6,604 nt of DNA from a bacterium BMS3Bbin02 (GCA_002898115.1 BDTL01000067.1:1-6604); one strand, 5' to 3'; counted from the stretch's first letter, positions 1-5,659 are shown. Program-made: numbers and translations. Notes: generated by a model not told the origin, from the letters alone.

Positions 1-97
1 AAGCGTGGGGAGACTTCGGTTCCTCCACAACAGGGCTTTCAGGGGTCGGGGTTGCAAGAAGAGTTCCTACCAACAACACCGCGGTGACAATAAACAA
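1..97 (-). CDS. N-terminus of a membrane or exported protein, cut by the window edge
   Basis: On the minus strand one frame stays open from inside the end of the CCA gene to the window edge; the other two minus frames hit stops. From a TTG at 97-95 it encodes 32 residues with a hydrophobic core (FIVTAVLLVGTLLA) followed by a Pro/Glu-rich stretch (TPTPESPVVEEP), as in a signal peptide or membrane anchor followed by an extracytoplasmic linker. The TTG is preferred because a perfect AGGAGG lies 5 nt upstream. In-frame GTG codons at 160 and 196 are alternatives and would add 21 or 33 residues, but neither has a clear ribosome binding site. The family cannot be named from so few residues. In several actinobacteria a secreted DUF6049 protein and MurJ lie near the CCA gene, so one of these is possible but untested. 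It lies downstream of cca on the same strand. Confidence 0.5.
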   Translation of the reverse strand, partial: MFIVTAVLLVGTLLATPTPESPVVEEPKSPHA

Positions 98-102
98 GGC
101 AT

Positions 103-108
103 CCTCCT
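103..108 (-). promoter_or_regulatory. Shine-Dalgarno AGGAGG for the left-edge gene
   Basis: A perfect AGGAGG on the minus strand lies 5 nt before TTG 97-95, which opens a hydrophobic N-terminus. An ATG that directly abuts the AGGAGG is in another frame and reaches a stop after 11 codons, so the TTG is the better match. Confidence 0.5.
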
Positions 109-181
109 GGAATGCACCTGCCGCACAAACGGAACGGACCTCGTGTCCGATCCGCCACACCTCGGCAGATACAGAAGAGGA

Positions 182-209
182 AGCATAGCGACTCACCGTA
201 GTTATGCAA
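182..209 (-). promoter_or_regulatory. Candidate promoter of the left-edge gene
   Basis: The minus strand shows TTGCAT (209-204) and TATGCT (187-182) separated by 16 bp, a weak but plausible sigma70-like pair. The -35-like box lies inside the palindrome at 198-213, as a repressor operator would. Initiation near 175 would leave about an 80-nt leader before TTG 97. The call rests on hexamer resemblance only. Confidence 0.3.
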
Positions 210-213
210 CTAC
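198..213. repeat. Perfect 16-bp palindrome GTAGTT-ATGC-AACTAC, putative operator
   Basis: Arms of 6 bp match perfectly around a 4-bp centre. The site is 45 bp beyond the cca stop and just upstream of the left-edge gene, overlapping its candidate -35 box. Its length and symmetry fit a dimeric helix-turn-helix regulator site, for example MarR-like, but no regulator gene is in view. A hairpin in the cca 3' end is an alternative; it has no U-tract on the minus strand, so a terminator is unlikely. Confidence 0.4.
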
Positions 214-258
214 TTTCTGTGGTCGCATTACCCCCTGACTTCCGTAATAGGAACGGCG

Positions 259-1647
259 CTACGCTCGGGAAGCCCACCAGTCATCCAACAATGTGAAGGC
301 CTCCTCTTTGGAGAAAGGACCCTCGTCAAGGCGGCGCTCCAGCAGCATCTTCATCGCCTCGCCAATCAAAGGACCGGAACTGAGACCGAGATGGTCCATG
401 ACCTCACGACCGTCGAGTGGTGGCCGTATGGCATCGAGTTCCTCCTGGGCCCGTAGGGCAACAATGCGTTCCTCCATCTCGTCGATCCGTCGCGAGATGT
501 TGGCAGCACGCTTGACGTTTCGTGTCGTGACATCACAACGCACCAATTCGTTCAAGCTCTCAAGAAGATCACCGGCGTCGCGCACATAGCGACGGACCGC
601 AGCGTCGGTCCAACCCATCTTGAACGTATGCGGACGCATGTGAAGAAACACGAGCTGCGACACGTCTTTGGTCACTTTCTTGGGATACTTCAACTCATTC
701 ATCCGATATCGCGTCATCCGGGCACCAACGACTTCGTGATGGTGGAATGACACCCCATGTTCAGCAAACTCCCGGGTCCGTGGTTTCCCAATGTCGTGAA
801 ATAGCGCCGCGAGACGCAATACGAGGTCCGGGGACGTTTTCTCGACGACCGCAATGGTGTGGGCAAGCACATCTTTGTGGCGATGTACCGGGTCCTGTTC
901 AAGTGCAAGGGCGGGCAGCTCGGGAACGAAGGCATCGGCAAGACCGGAGTCGACAAGCGCGGCGAGTGCAACACCTACGTCATCACCGACCAGTAGCTTG
1001 TCGAACTCGTCACGAATCCGCTCTGCTGAAACGATCGACAGCCGCTCGGCCATGTTCGATACACTTGTCAGCCCTGCGGGATCCGGTGTAAACCCGATCG
1101 TCGACATGAAGCGGAACAGTCGCAGCATCCGCAGGGGATCATCACCGAACGAGATCTCGGGCGTACTCGGCGTTCGCAAGACGCGCGCAACAAGGTCAAG
1201 TAGCCCCCCATGCGGGTCAACCATGTGTGGCTCATCATCATCGGTAGGCAGAGCCAGAGCCATTGCGTTGACCGCAAAATCTCGACGGGAAAGATCCTCT
1301 TCGATCGTATCGGAGAACGAAACGTGGGGTTTACGCGACTCGTCACGATACGTTTCGGAACGGAAGGTTGTTATCTCATAGATCTGGCCGTCGCGCACGA
1401 CCCCGATCGTTCCGAAAACCTCGCCCACCAGATACAGATCGTCCGCCCACGATCCCACAATCCGCTTGACGTCATCTGGACGAGCCGCTGTTGTGAAGTC
1501 GAGATCTGGACTCGACCGGTCAAGCATTGCGTCGCGAACACTTCCACCGACCAGATAGAGGCGGTAGCCGTCCTGGGCGAAGAGCCGCGACAGCTCAACC
1601 GTGGGTGAGCCGGGGGCAAGCAGCGGTTCAAGGCGGGGAGGAATCAT
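259..1647 (-). CDS. cca: CCA tRNA nucleotidyltransferase (HD-domain, actinobacterial type)
   Basis: This enzyme adds or repairs the 3'-terminal CCA of tRNAs from CTP and ATP without a template, in the cytoplasm. The 462-residue protein shows the class II nucleotidyltransferase head: GGSVRDAML at 34-42, the metal-binding DLD at 48-50, the RRDFAVNAMA motif at 121-130, and DPLRMLRLFRF at 170-180 with ERIRDEF at 209-215 for nucleotide recognition. A C-terminal HD domain follows, with HKDVLAHT at 257-264, FHDIGK at 283-288 and FHHHE at 301-305. Actinobacterial homologues (PcnA/CCA) have the same head-plus-HD order and similar length. The ATG start gives the expected short N-terminus before the GGSVRD motif; only a weak purine-rich GAGAAG abuts it. 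It starts 39 bp after the RNase HI stop on the same strand, so the two are probably co-transcribed. A pure poly(A) polymerase role cannot be excluded by sequence alone, but the HD-domain form favours CCA addition. Confidence 0.96.
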   Translation of the reverse strand: MIPPRLEPLLAPGSPTVELSRLFAQDGYRLYLVGGSVRDAMLDRSSPDLDFTTAARPDDVKRIVGSWADDLYLVGEVFGTIGVVRDGQIYEITTFRSETYRDESRKPHVSFSDTIEEDLSRRDFAVNAMALALPTDDDEPHMVDPHGGLLDLVARVLRTPSTPEISFGDDPLRMLRLFRFMSTIGFTPDPAGLTSVSNMAERLSIVSAERIRDEFDKLLVGDDVGVALAALVDSGLADAFVPELPALALEQDPVHRHKDVLAHTIAVVEKTSPDLVLRLAALFHDIGKPRTREFAEHGVSFHHHEVVGARMTRYRMNELKYPKKVTKDVSQLVFLHMRPHTFKMGWTDAAVRRYVRDAGDLLESLNELVRCDVTTRNVKRAANISRRIDEMEERIVALRAQEELDAIRPPLDGREVMDHLGLSSGPLIGEAMKMLLERRLDEGPFSKEEAFTLLDDWWASRA

Positions 1648-1686
1648 CTTCTCGTGAGGTTACCGGTTCGAGGTTGCGCTAGCCCG

Positions 1687-2340
1687 TTACGAGCGCCAGC
1701 TGCTCGCCAGCGCGTCAGCGTATTCGTTCCACCGGTATCCGCTGTGGGCAGCTATCCACTCGATTGAGATCTCCGGTCGTTCTGTGATCGAGTAATAGGC
1801 TCGTTTCACCAGGTCGAGATTCTCGACCGGGCCGCTCTTGCGCTTCCATCCGCGTTTCTCCCAGCCGGCAGCCCACTCGGTGAGTGTTTGGACAGCAAGC
1901 CGCGAATCGGTGTAGATCGTCGCCGGTGTGTTCGAGGGAACGATCTCAAGAGCCGCGATTATTGCAGTGAGTTCCATCCGGTTGTTGGTCGTATCAGGAT
2001 CTGTCCCGGAGAGTACGTCGACGATTTCGTTGTCGATAACGTACACCGCGCCCCACCCACCCGGACCGGGGTTGGGCACACTCGATCCGTCAGTAAAGAC
2101 ACCCGACGTCGGACCATCAGTGAACATCCGAAGAACCTCATCCGTCGTCAAGGTTCGCGTGGCGCTGATGCTCTTTCCGGCCTTCTTAGCGGAACCTCGG
2201 TTCGATGCCCCCTTCGAGGCACGCTGTGTGTTCCCCCGGCAATCCATGCACTGAGTCGGCTCCCAACCGGGATAGCGGTCGAGGACGTGGTCGGGCAGGG
2301 AAAACGAAGAGCCGCAGGTGCGGCAGGTAAATGAGTCCAT
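1687..2340 (-). CDS. rnhA: Ribonuclease HI with an N-terminal zinc ribbon
   Basis: It should cleave the RNA strand of RNA-DNA hybrids in replication and R-loop removal. The 217-residue protein has three parts. Residues 1-36 form a Cys4 zinc-ribbon-like module (CRTC at 6-9, CMDC at 31-34, with a PGW between) resembling the small zf-trcl family. Residues 37-80 are a basic Ser/Ala/Lys-rich linker. RNase HI occupies 81-217, with catalytic D84 (FTDGSS), E123 (NNRMEL), D145 (IYTDS), H199 (AAHSG) and D209 (NEYAD), followed by PNPGPGGWG. All acidic catalytic residues are present, so the enzyme should be active. ATG 2340 is chosen because it starts just before the first Cys pair; upstream in-frame TTG codons exist, but the one at 2412 lies inside the terminator hairpin. 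No Shine-Dalgarno is visible. Plain bacterial RNase HI is about 155 residues, so the ribbon and linker are extra; they may bind nucleic acid (inference). Confidence 0.93.
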   Translation of the reverse strand: MDSFTCRTCGSSFSLPDHVLDRYPGWEPTQCMDCRGNTQRASKGASNRGSAKKAGKSISATRTLTTDEVLRMFTDGPTSGVFTDGSSVPNPGPGGWGAVYVIDNEIVDVLSGTDPDTTNNRMELTAIIAALEIVPSNTPATIYTDSRLAVQTLTEWAAGWEKRGWKRKSGPVENLDLVKRAYYSITERPEISIEWIAAHSGYRWNEYADALASSWRS

Positions 2341-2350
2341 GGGGGACGAG

Positions 2351-2356
2351 ATGATA
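2351..2356 (-). promoter_or_regulatory. Candidate -10 box of the RNase HI gene (possibly leaderless)
   Basis: TATCAT, matching TATAAT at 5 of 6 positions, ends 10 nt before the ATG at 2340. No Shine-Dalgarno precedes that ATG. The spacing would place the transcription start within a few bases of the start codon, an arrangement common in actinobacteria. The gene needs its own promoter because a strong hairpin separates it from pilT. No convincing -35 box sits 17 bp upstream. Confidence 0.35.
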
Positions 2357-2400
2357 GCGGCAGTAGCTCGTGCGGTAGCGCTTCTCAATCCTGGACATGA

Positions 2401-2432
2401 AAATCGGGACAACTCGAGAGTTGTCCCGATTT
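2401..2432 (-). terminator. Intrinsic terminator hairpin after pilT
   Basis: Two perfectly complementary 14-nt arms (2401-2414 and 2419-2432) flank a 4-nt loop. The GC core CGGGAC/GTCCCG is bordered by A- and T-runs, and on the minus strand the 3' arm ends in TTTT followed by C. It begins about 41 nt beyond the pilT stop. It should end pilT transcripts before the RNase HI gene. The T-run is short, so read-through is possible; the structure is nearly symmetrical and could also act on plus-strand transcripts. Confidence 0.8.
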
Positions 2433-2473
2433 CATTCGCGCCAGCCCCGGCTGTGAGATGTCTGGAGAGCTAC

Positions 2474-3577
2474 TCAGCTCGCCTGTGTGTGAGAGAGCAA
2501 CCCGGAGTTTTGGGCAGCTAGCTTGAAATCTGCCGGATTCGTCGAGTTCACGAGTCCGTCGTTGAACGAGACCAGTCCTCTCCGAAACGCGTCAAGGATC
2601 GCTTGATCAAATGTTTGCATTCCGTAGTACTCGCCGTCGGCGATAACCTCGACAATGCTGTGGGTTAGTGCCGGATCGACAATCCTGTCAAAAATCCGTT
2701 CGTTGTTGACCAATATTTCGACCGCAGGGATACGCCCACCGTTGTCGATCATTGGTAACAGCCGCTGTGACACGATTCCGCGCAGGGAACCAGCGAGGAT
2801 CAGACGAATCTGTGCCTGCATGGCCGCCGGGAAATAGTCGATGATTCGGTTGACTGTCTCGGTGGCATCAATAGTGTGCAGTGTTGAAAGAACCAGGTGG
2901 CCGGTTTCAGCTGCTCGAAGAGCGGACTCGACAGTTTCCCTGTCCCTCATCTCACCGATCAGGATCACGTCCGGATCTTGACGCAAAACACGGCGGAGGC
3001 CCTCAGCGAACGATGTTGTGTCGACACCAACCTCACGTTGGGAAACGAGCGACATCTTGTCGGAGTGGAGGATCTCGATGGGATCCTCAAGGGTGATGAT
3101 GTTTGCACGACGGGTCGTGTTGATGTGGTCGATCATTGCCCCGAGAGTCGTGGTCTTCCCCGACCCTGTAGGCCCGGTTACAAGGACCAGGCCACGCTGA
3201 TGCTGGCACAAGTCACGAATCACGCTCGGAAGACCGAGTTCGTCAAAGTTCTGGCTGGCCGGACTCACCGAGCGCATCACGATGTTCACCGAACCCCGTT
3301 GGCGGTAGCAGTTGACCCGGAACCGGCCGATGTCGGACCGACCGTAGGCAAAGTCCGCTTCGTTGGTGGCGTCGAATCCGGCACGGACACGATCGGACAT
3401 CAGATGATGGGCGACCTTCTCGGTGTCGGAAGGTTTCAGTGTCGGAAGGTTGGAGAGATGAAGCTCTCCGTTCACGCGATATGCGGGTGGCGATCCGACT
3501 TTTAGGTGGAGGTCGGAGCCGTCGACAGAGGCGAGCTTCTTGAGAAGCTCGTCAACGGTTGGTAATCCATCAAGCAC
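2474..3577 (-). CDS. pilT: PilT-type ATPase (type IV pilus retraction)
   Basis: PilT is a hexameric AAA+-like secretion ATPase that drives pilus retraction and twitching at the inner face of the membrane. The 367-residue protein carries an N-terminal PAS-like domain (SDLHL at 21-25, YRVNG at 33-37), Walker A GPTGSGKT at 135-142, the Asp box ITLEDPIE at 161-168, a Walker B region ILIGEMRD at 205-212 with catalytic E209, and the His box GHLVLSTLHT at 226-235. The C-terminal GMQTFDQAI (319-327) and NPADF (347-351) are PilT-specific and argue against PilB. GTG 3577 is chosen because AAAAGGGG lies 8 nt upstream; an in-frame GTG at 3601 would add 8 residues but has no ribosome binding site. The region matching the retraction motif AIRNLIRE reads RIFDRIVD (294-301), a degenerate form. 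No other pilus gene is in the window; the upstream neighbour is a deacetylase-family gene. Confidence 0.95.
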   Translation of the reverse strand: MLDGLPTVDELLKKLASVDGSDLHLKVGSPPAYRVNGELHLSNLPTLKPSDTEKVAHHLMSDRVRAGFDATNEADFAYGRSDIGRFRVNCYRQRGSVNIVMRSVSPASQNFDELGLPSVIRDLCQHQRGLVLVTGPTGSGKTTTLGAMIDHINTTRRANIITLEDPIEILHSDKMSLVSQREVGVDTTSFAEGLRRVLRQDPDVILIGEMRDRETVESALRAAETGHLVLSTLHTIDATETVNRIIDYFPAAMQAQIRLILAGSLRGIVSQRLLPMIDNGGRIPAVEILVNNERIFDRIVDPALTHSIVEVIADGEYYGMQTFDQAILDAFRRGLVSFNDGLVNSTNPADFKLAAQNSGLLSHTQAS

Positions 3578-3585
3578 TCTGATAT

Positions 3586-3593
3586 CCCCTTTT
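3586..3593 (-). promoter_or_regulatory. Ribosome binding site AAAAGGGG deciding the pilT start
   Basis: A purine-rich AAAAGGGG on the minus strand stands 8 nt before GTG 3577-3575. The alternative GTG at 3601 lies upstream of it, and nothing comparable precedes that codon, so the shorter protein is favoured. Confidence 0.6.
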
Positions 3594-3613
3594 GGTAACA
3601 CGGCGCTGTGTCA

Positions 3614-3642
3614 CTTATCGGAATGCTCCGAGAGTTTCTTAA
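3614..3642 (-). promoter_or_regulatory. Candidate pilT promoter overlapping the deacetylase stop
   Basis: TTAAGA (3642-3637) and GATAAG (3619-3614) are spaced by exactly 17 bp on the minus strand. The -35-like box overlaps the stop codon of the upstream gene. Initiation near 3607 would give a leader of about 30 nt that includes the AAAAGGGG site, agreeing with a start at 3577. Each box matches consensus at only 4 of 6 positions, so co-transcription with the upstream gene is an equal alternative. Confidence 0.3.
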
Positions 3643-4664
3643 CCCGAGATATCGAGCGCCAAACCAAAGTGGTTGCTGACCTCACGAGCCGTCATTCGGG
3701 CAATCCGCATCGCCGTCGACACTCCGTGATCCGCAACGGGGGTCACCACAGGTGTATCGAGTCCATGAATGGTGTCGGCGACCGAGGCAGTGATCGCGTC
3801 AAGGTTGTATCCGCCTTCCAAGAACAACACGGTTCGACCATTGCCAACCACGCCCGCCATCATCGACGCCATCTCGCGATAGTCATCTCGGACAAGCGCG
3901 ATACCGGCTAATGGGTCGTCACGATGGGCGTCGTACCCGGCACTGATGAGGAGCCAGTCAGGGGACCACTCTTTCAGCAGCGGAACAATGGCGTGATAGA
4001 ACGCCCACCGGTACGGGTGTCCATCGGTGCCGGTGGGGAACGCGAAGTTGAAGTTTGTCCCGGCGCCGGGTCCTGCACCGGTTTCATCGATCCAGCCACT
4101 TCCCGGGTACGCCGGGAATTCGTGCAGGGAAACATAGAGGACGTTCGGATCTTCGTAGAACGTGTCCTGAGTACCGTTGCCGTGATGCACATCCCAGTCC
4201 ACAATGGCGACCCTGTTTCCACGGTCAGTGAGATAACGGGCGGCGACCGCAATGTTGTTGAACAGGCAGAAGCCCATCGCTCGATTGACGAGAGCATGAT
4301 GTCCCGGGGGACGTGTGACGATGAATGCCGCGTCGCCCTTCGCATCCGTGAGATCGTCAACTGCCTGAACACCTGCGCCCGCCGAGCGCAATGCCGCCTC
4401 CCACGAATCTGCAACAACGGGCGTATCCGCATCGAGGGCCCCGCCGCCGGCCCGGCAGAAGCGTTCAATAGCATCGATGTACTCGGCGGCATGCACGAGC
4501 CGAAGATACTCACGGTCGATCACCCCGGCCGTTACATCAACAACGTCAACTCCCGATGCGGCAATACCGGCGAGGGTGGCCGCAACGCGAGCCGGGCGCT
4601 CCGGGTGACCAACACCTGTGTCGTGAAGCAGGCTTGCCTCGTGCGTGTAGACCAGTAGTTTCAT
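3639..4664 (-). CDS. Histone deacetylase-family amidohydrolase (AcuC-like)
   Basis: Members of this arginase/deacetylase-fold family are zinc amidohydrolases that remove acyl groups from lysine, acetylpolyamines or related amides. The 341-residue protein keeps the whole active site: RPPGHHA at 118-124 (H122, H123), VDWDVHHGNG at 155-164 with zinc ligands D158 and H160, SAGYDAHRDDP at 241-251 with zinc ligand D245, and LEGGYNL at 282-288 with transition-state Tyr286. GHPERP at 19-24 is the usual N-terminal loop. The length suits a single-domain bacterial enzyme of the class II-like/AcuC group. ATG 4664 (MKLLVYTHEA) starts the beta-strand seen in homologues; an in-frame upstream extension of 35 residues is low-complexity and runs into the divergent promoter. 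AGGG lies only 3 nt before the ATG, and TAGTAT stands 8 nt before it, so the transcript may be leaderless. The true substrate is unknown; there is no acs or acuA gene nearby to point to acetyl-CoA synthetase control. Confidence 0.93.
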   Translation of the reverse strand: MKLLVYTHEASLLHDTGVGHPERPARVAATLAGIAASGVDVVDVTAGVIDREYLRLVHAAEYIDAIERFCRAGGGALDADTPVVADSWEAALRSAGAGVQAVDDLTDAKGDAAFIVTRPPGHHALVNRAMGFCLFNNIAVAARYLTDRGNRVAIVDWDVHHGNGTQDTFYEDPNVLYVSLHEFPAYPGSGWIDETGAGPGAGTNFNFAFPTGTDGHPYRWAFYHAIVPLLKEWSPDWLLISAGYDAHRDDPLAGIALVRDDYREMASMMAGVVGNGRTVLFLEGGYNLDAITASVADTIHGLDTPVVTPVADHGVSTAMRIARMTAREVSNHFGLALDISG

Positions 4665-4672
4665 TGACCCTG

Positions 4673-4678
4673 ATACTA
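4673..4678 (-). promoter_or_regulatory. Candidate -10 box of the deacetylase gene
   Basis: TAGTAT on the minus strand ends 8 nt before the ATG at 4664. It fits the TANNNT pattern of actinobacterial -10 boxes at the distance seen for leaderless genes. No good -35 box is visible in the GC-rich stretch upstream. Confidence 0.35.
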
Positions 4679-4732
4679 CGCCCGCCGGCGCGTTTGCTCC
4701 CAGCGTGGGTTCTTGCGAACGATCCCTCGTCG

Positions 4733-4761
4733 ACAGCGCAGGTGTCGTACACCTCCGCTGT
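4733..4761. repeat. 29-bp near-perfect inverted repeat, putative operator
   Basis: Arms of 13 nt (4733-4745 and 4749-4761) pair at 12 of 13 positions around a CGT centre; the inner AGGTGT/ACACCT halves are perfect. It lies in the intergenic region between divergent genes, directly upstream of TAGTGT (4761-4766), a possible -10 box of the plus-strand gene. There is no T-run on either side, so a terminator is unlikely. It probably binds a dimeric repressor or activator; the regulator gene is not in the window. Confidence 0.55.
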
Positions 4762-4799
4762 AGTGTCACAGTGAGCAGCGAGATGGCGACGAGAGGAGT

Positions 4800-4805
4800 G
4801 GGAGA
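4800..4805 (+). promoter_or_regulatory. Ribosome binding site of the isocitrate lyase/PEP mutase-family gene
   Basis: GGGAGA ends 5 nt before GTG 4811, the best spacing among nearby candidates. A second GTG at 4817 in the same frame would be further away. An ATG at 4783 opens a different frame without family similarity. Confidence 0.5.
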
Positions 4806-4810
4806 ACGGC

Positions 4811-5536
4811 GTGGGTGTGAAGGACGTTTTTCGCGAGCTGCACGACACGGGTTTCTTCGTGATGCCCAACCCCTGGGATGTTGGGTCGGCCGTCCGTCTC
4901 GAAGGTATGGGATTCAAGGCCCTCGCAACCACTAGCTCGGGACATGCTGCTTCACTCGGTCGCCAAGACCAAGAGGTCCGGTTCGATGAGCTCTGCGAGC
5001 ACGTCACTGCTCTGACCGCTGCTGTCGGTGTACCGGTAAACGTCGACGCAGAACGGCTTTTTGCTGATACACCGGACGAGTGCGCCACAAACCTGGTGAC
5101 ACTTGCTCAATGTGGCGCTGCCGGCGTCTCTGTCGAGGACTACAACCCGGCAACCGGTACGATCGAATCGGTCAACGTGTTTGTGGAAAAGCTCGAAGCC
5201 TGCGTTGTGTCCGCCCGTGATCACGGGATCGTGCTCACGGCTCGCGCTGAAAATCATCTCTACGGCATCGACGACCTCACCGACACGGTTGCACGACTCC
5301 TGGCATTTCGAACCGCTGGTGCAGACGTCGTTTACGCCCCCGGACTCACCGAGTCAGTGGACATCGGCCGAATCGTGGATGAGGTGGGAGGTCCGGTGAA
5401 TGTACTACTTCGAGAATCCGGGCCGACCGTCTCCGAACTGGCAGCCATGGGTGTCCGCCGCGCCAGCACCGGCGGCATGTTGGCGAACGTTGCGTACCGA
5501 GCAATGCAGCGATCCGCTCAGGACCTTGTGTTGTAG
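4811..5536 (+). CDS. Isocitrate lyase/phosphoenolpyruvate mutase-superfamily enzyme
   Basis: The superfamily are Mg-dependent TIM-barrel enzymes that cleave or form C-C or C-P bonds in 2-oxo acids (2-methylisocitrate lyase, oxaloacetate hydrolase or decarboxylase, PEP mutase). The 241-residue protein shows the barrel strands in order: MPNPWDVGSA at 18-27, LATTSSGHAASLG at 38-50, the acidic metal motif VNVDAE at 77-82, GVSVEDYNPATG at 105-116 with E109/D110, LTARAEN at 142-148 with R145, and VVYAPGL at 173-179. The C-terminal SELAAMGVRRAS repeats the family's usual ending. The KRCGH loop of true isocitrate and methylisocitrate lyases is absent, and it is shorter than PrpB (about 295 residues), so it belongs to the poorly characterised short group; the reaction is unknown. 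GTG 4811 is supported by GGGAGA. It is divergent from the deacetylase gene and followed after 134 bp by a VOC gene. Confidence 0.88.
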   Translation: MGVKDVFRELHDTGFFVMPNPWDVGSAVRLEGMGFKALATTSSGHAASLGRQDQEVRFDELCEHVTALTAAVGVPVNVDAERLFADTPDECATNLVTLAQCGAAGVSVEDYNPATGTIESVNVFVEKLEACVVSARDHGIVLTARAENHLYGIDDLTDTVARLLAFRTAGADVVYAPGLTESVDIGRIVDEVGGPVNVLLRESGPTVSELAAMGVRRASTGGMLANVAYRAMQRSAQDLVL

Positions 5537-5576
5537 TCCCTTCATCAATCCGCCTCCACATCCCATGAATTGATAC

Positions 5577-5596
5577 GATGTGTCTACCAGCACATC
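5577..5596. repeat. 20-bp inverted repeat GATGTG-N8-CACATC upstream of the VOC gene
   Basis: Perfect 6-bp arms flank an 8-bp spacer in the 134-bp gap between two plus-strand genes. It overlaps the end of TACGAT (5574-5579), a possible -10 box, which would suit a repressor site near the transcription start. A 6-bp repeat can arise by chance, so support is weak. Confidence 0.25.
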
Positions 5597-5659
5597 TCCC
5601 GAACCCGGACCGACGAGACGGGACCGTTCGGTCTGCCACCACGAACGTCTTAGGACTTT

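Noticed and set aside
5..238. 77-codon open frame on the plus strand at the left edge
   Set aside because: It has no ribosome binding site or recognisable pattern; the minus strand over the same region has a better signal (hydrophobic N-terminus with AGGAGG).
854..1381. 175-codon open frame on the plus strand opposite cca
   Set aside because: It is a Ser/Arg-rich translation typical of an antisense shadow in high-GC DNA.
1656..1675. Direct repeat of GAGGTT and a tRNA-like GGTTCGAG between the RNase HI gene and cca
   Set aside because: The repeat is only 6 nt, and no cloverleaf arms can be built around the T-loop-like segment.
2897..3505. 202-codon open frame on the plus strand opposite pilT
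   Set aside because: It is antisense to conserved PilT motifs, and its translation is without domain or ribosome binding site.
3618..3631. TCGGA-N4-TCCGA hairpin between the deacetylase gene and pilT
   Set aside because: The stem is only 5 bp with no T-run; too weak to call a terminator.
3924..4658. 244-codon open frame on the plus strand opposite the deacetylase gene
   Set aside because: It is fully antisense to a gene with complete catalytic motifs; its translation has no family signature and reflects codon bias of the real gene.
2474..4664. A functional unit linking the deacetylase with PilT, such as acylation control of pilus retraction
   Set aside because: Adjacency alone supports it; no other pilus or acyltransferase gene is present, and a candidate promoter separates the two.
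4546..5088. 180-codon minus-strand frame across the divergent promoter
   Set aside because: It overlaps both the deacetylase start and the plus-strand enzyme, and its translation is low-complexity.
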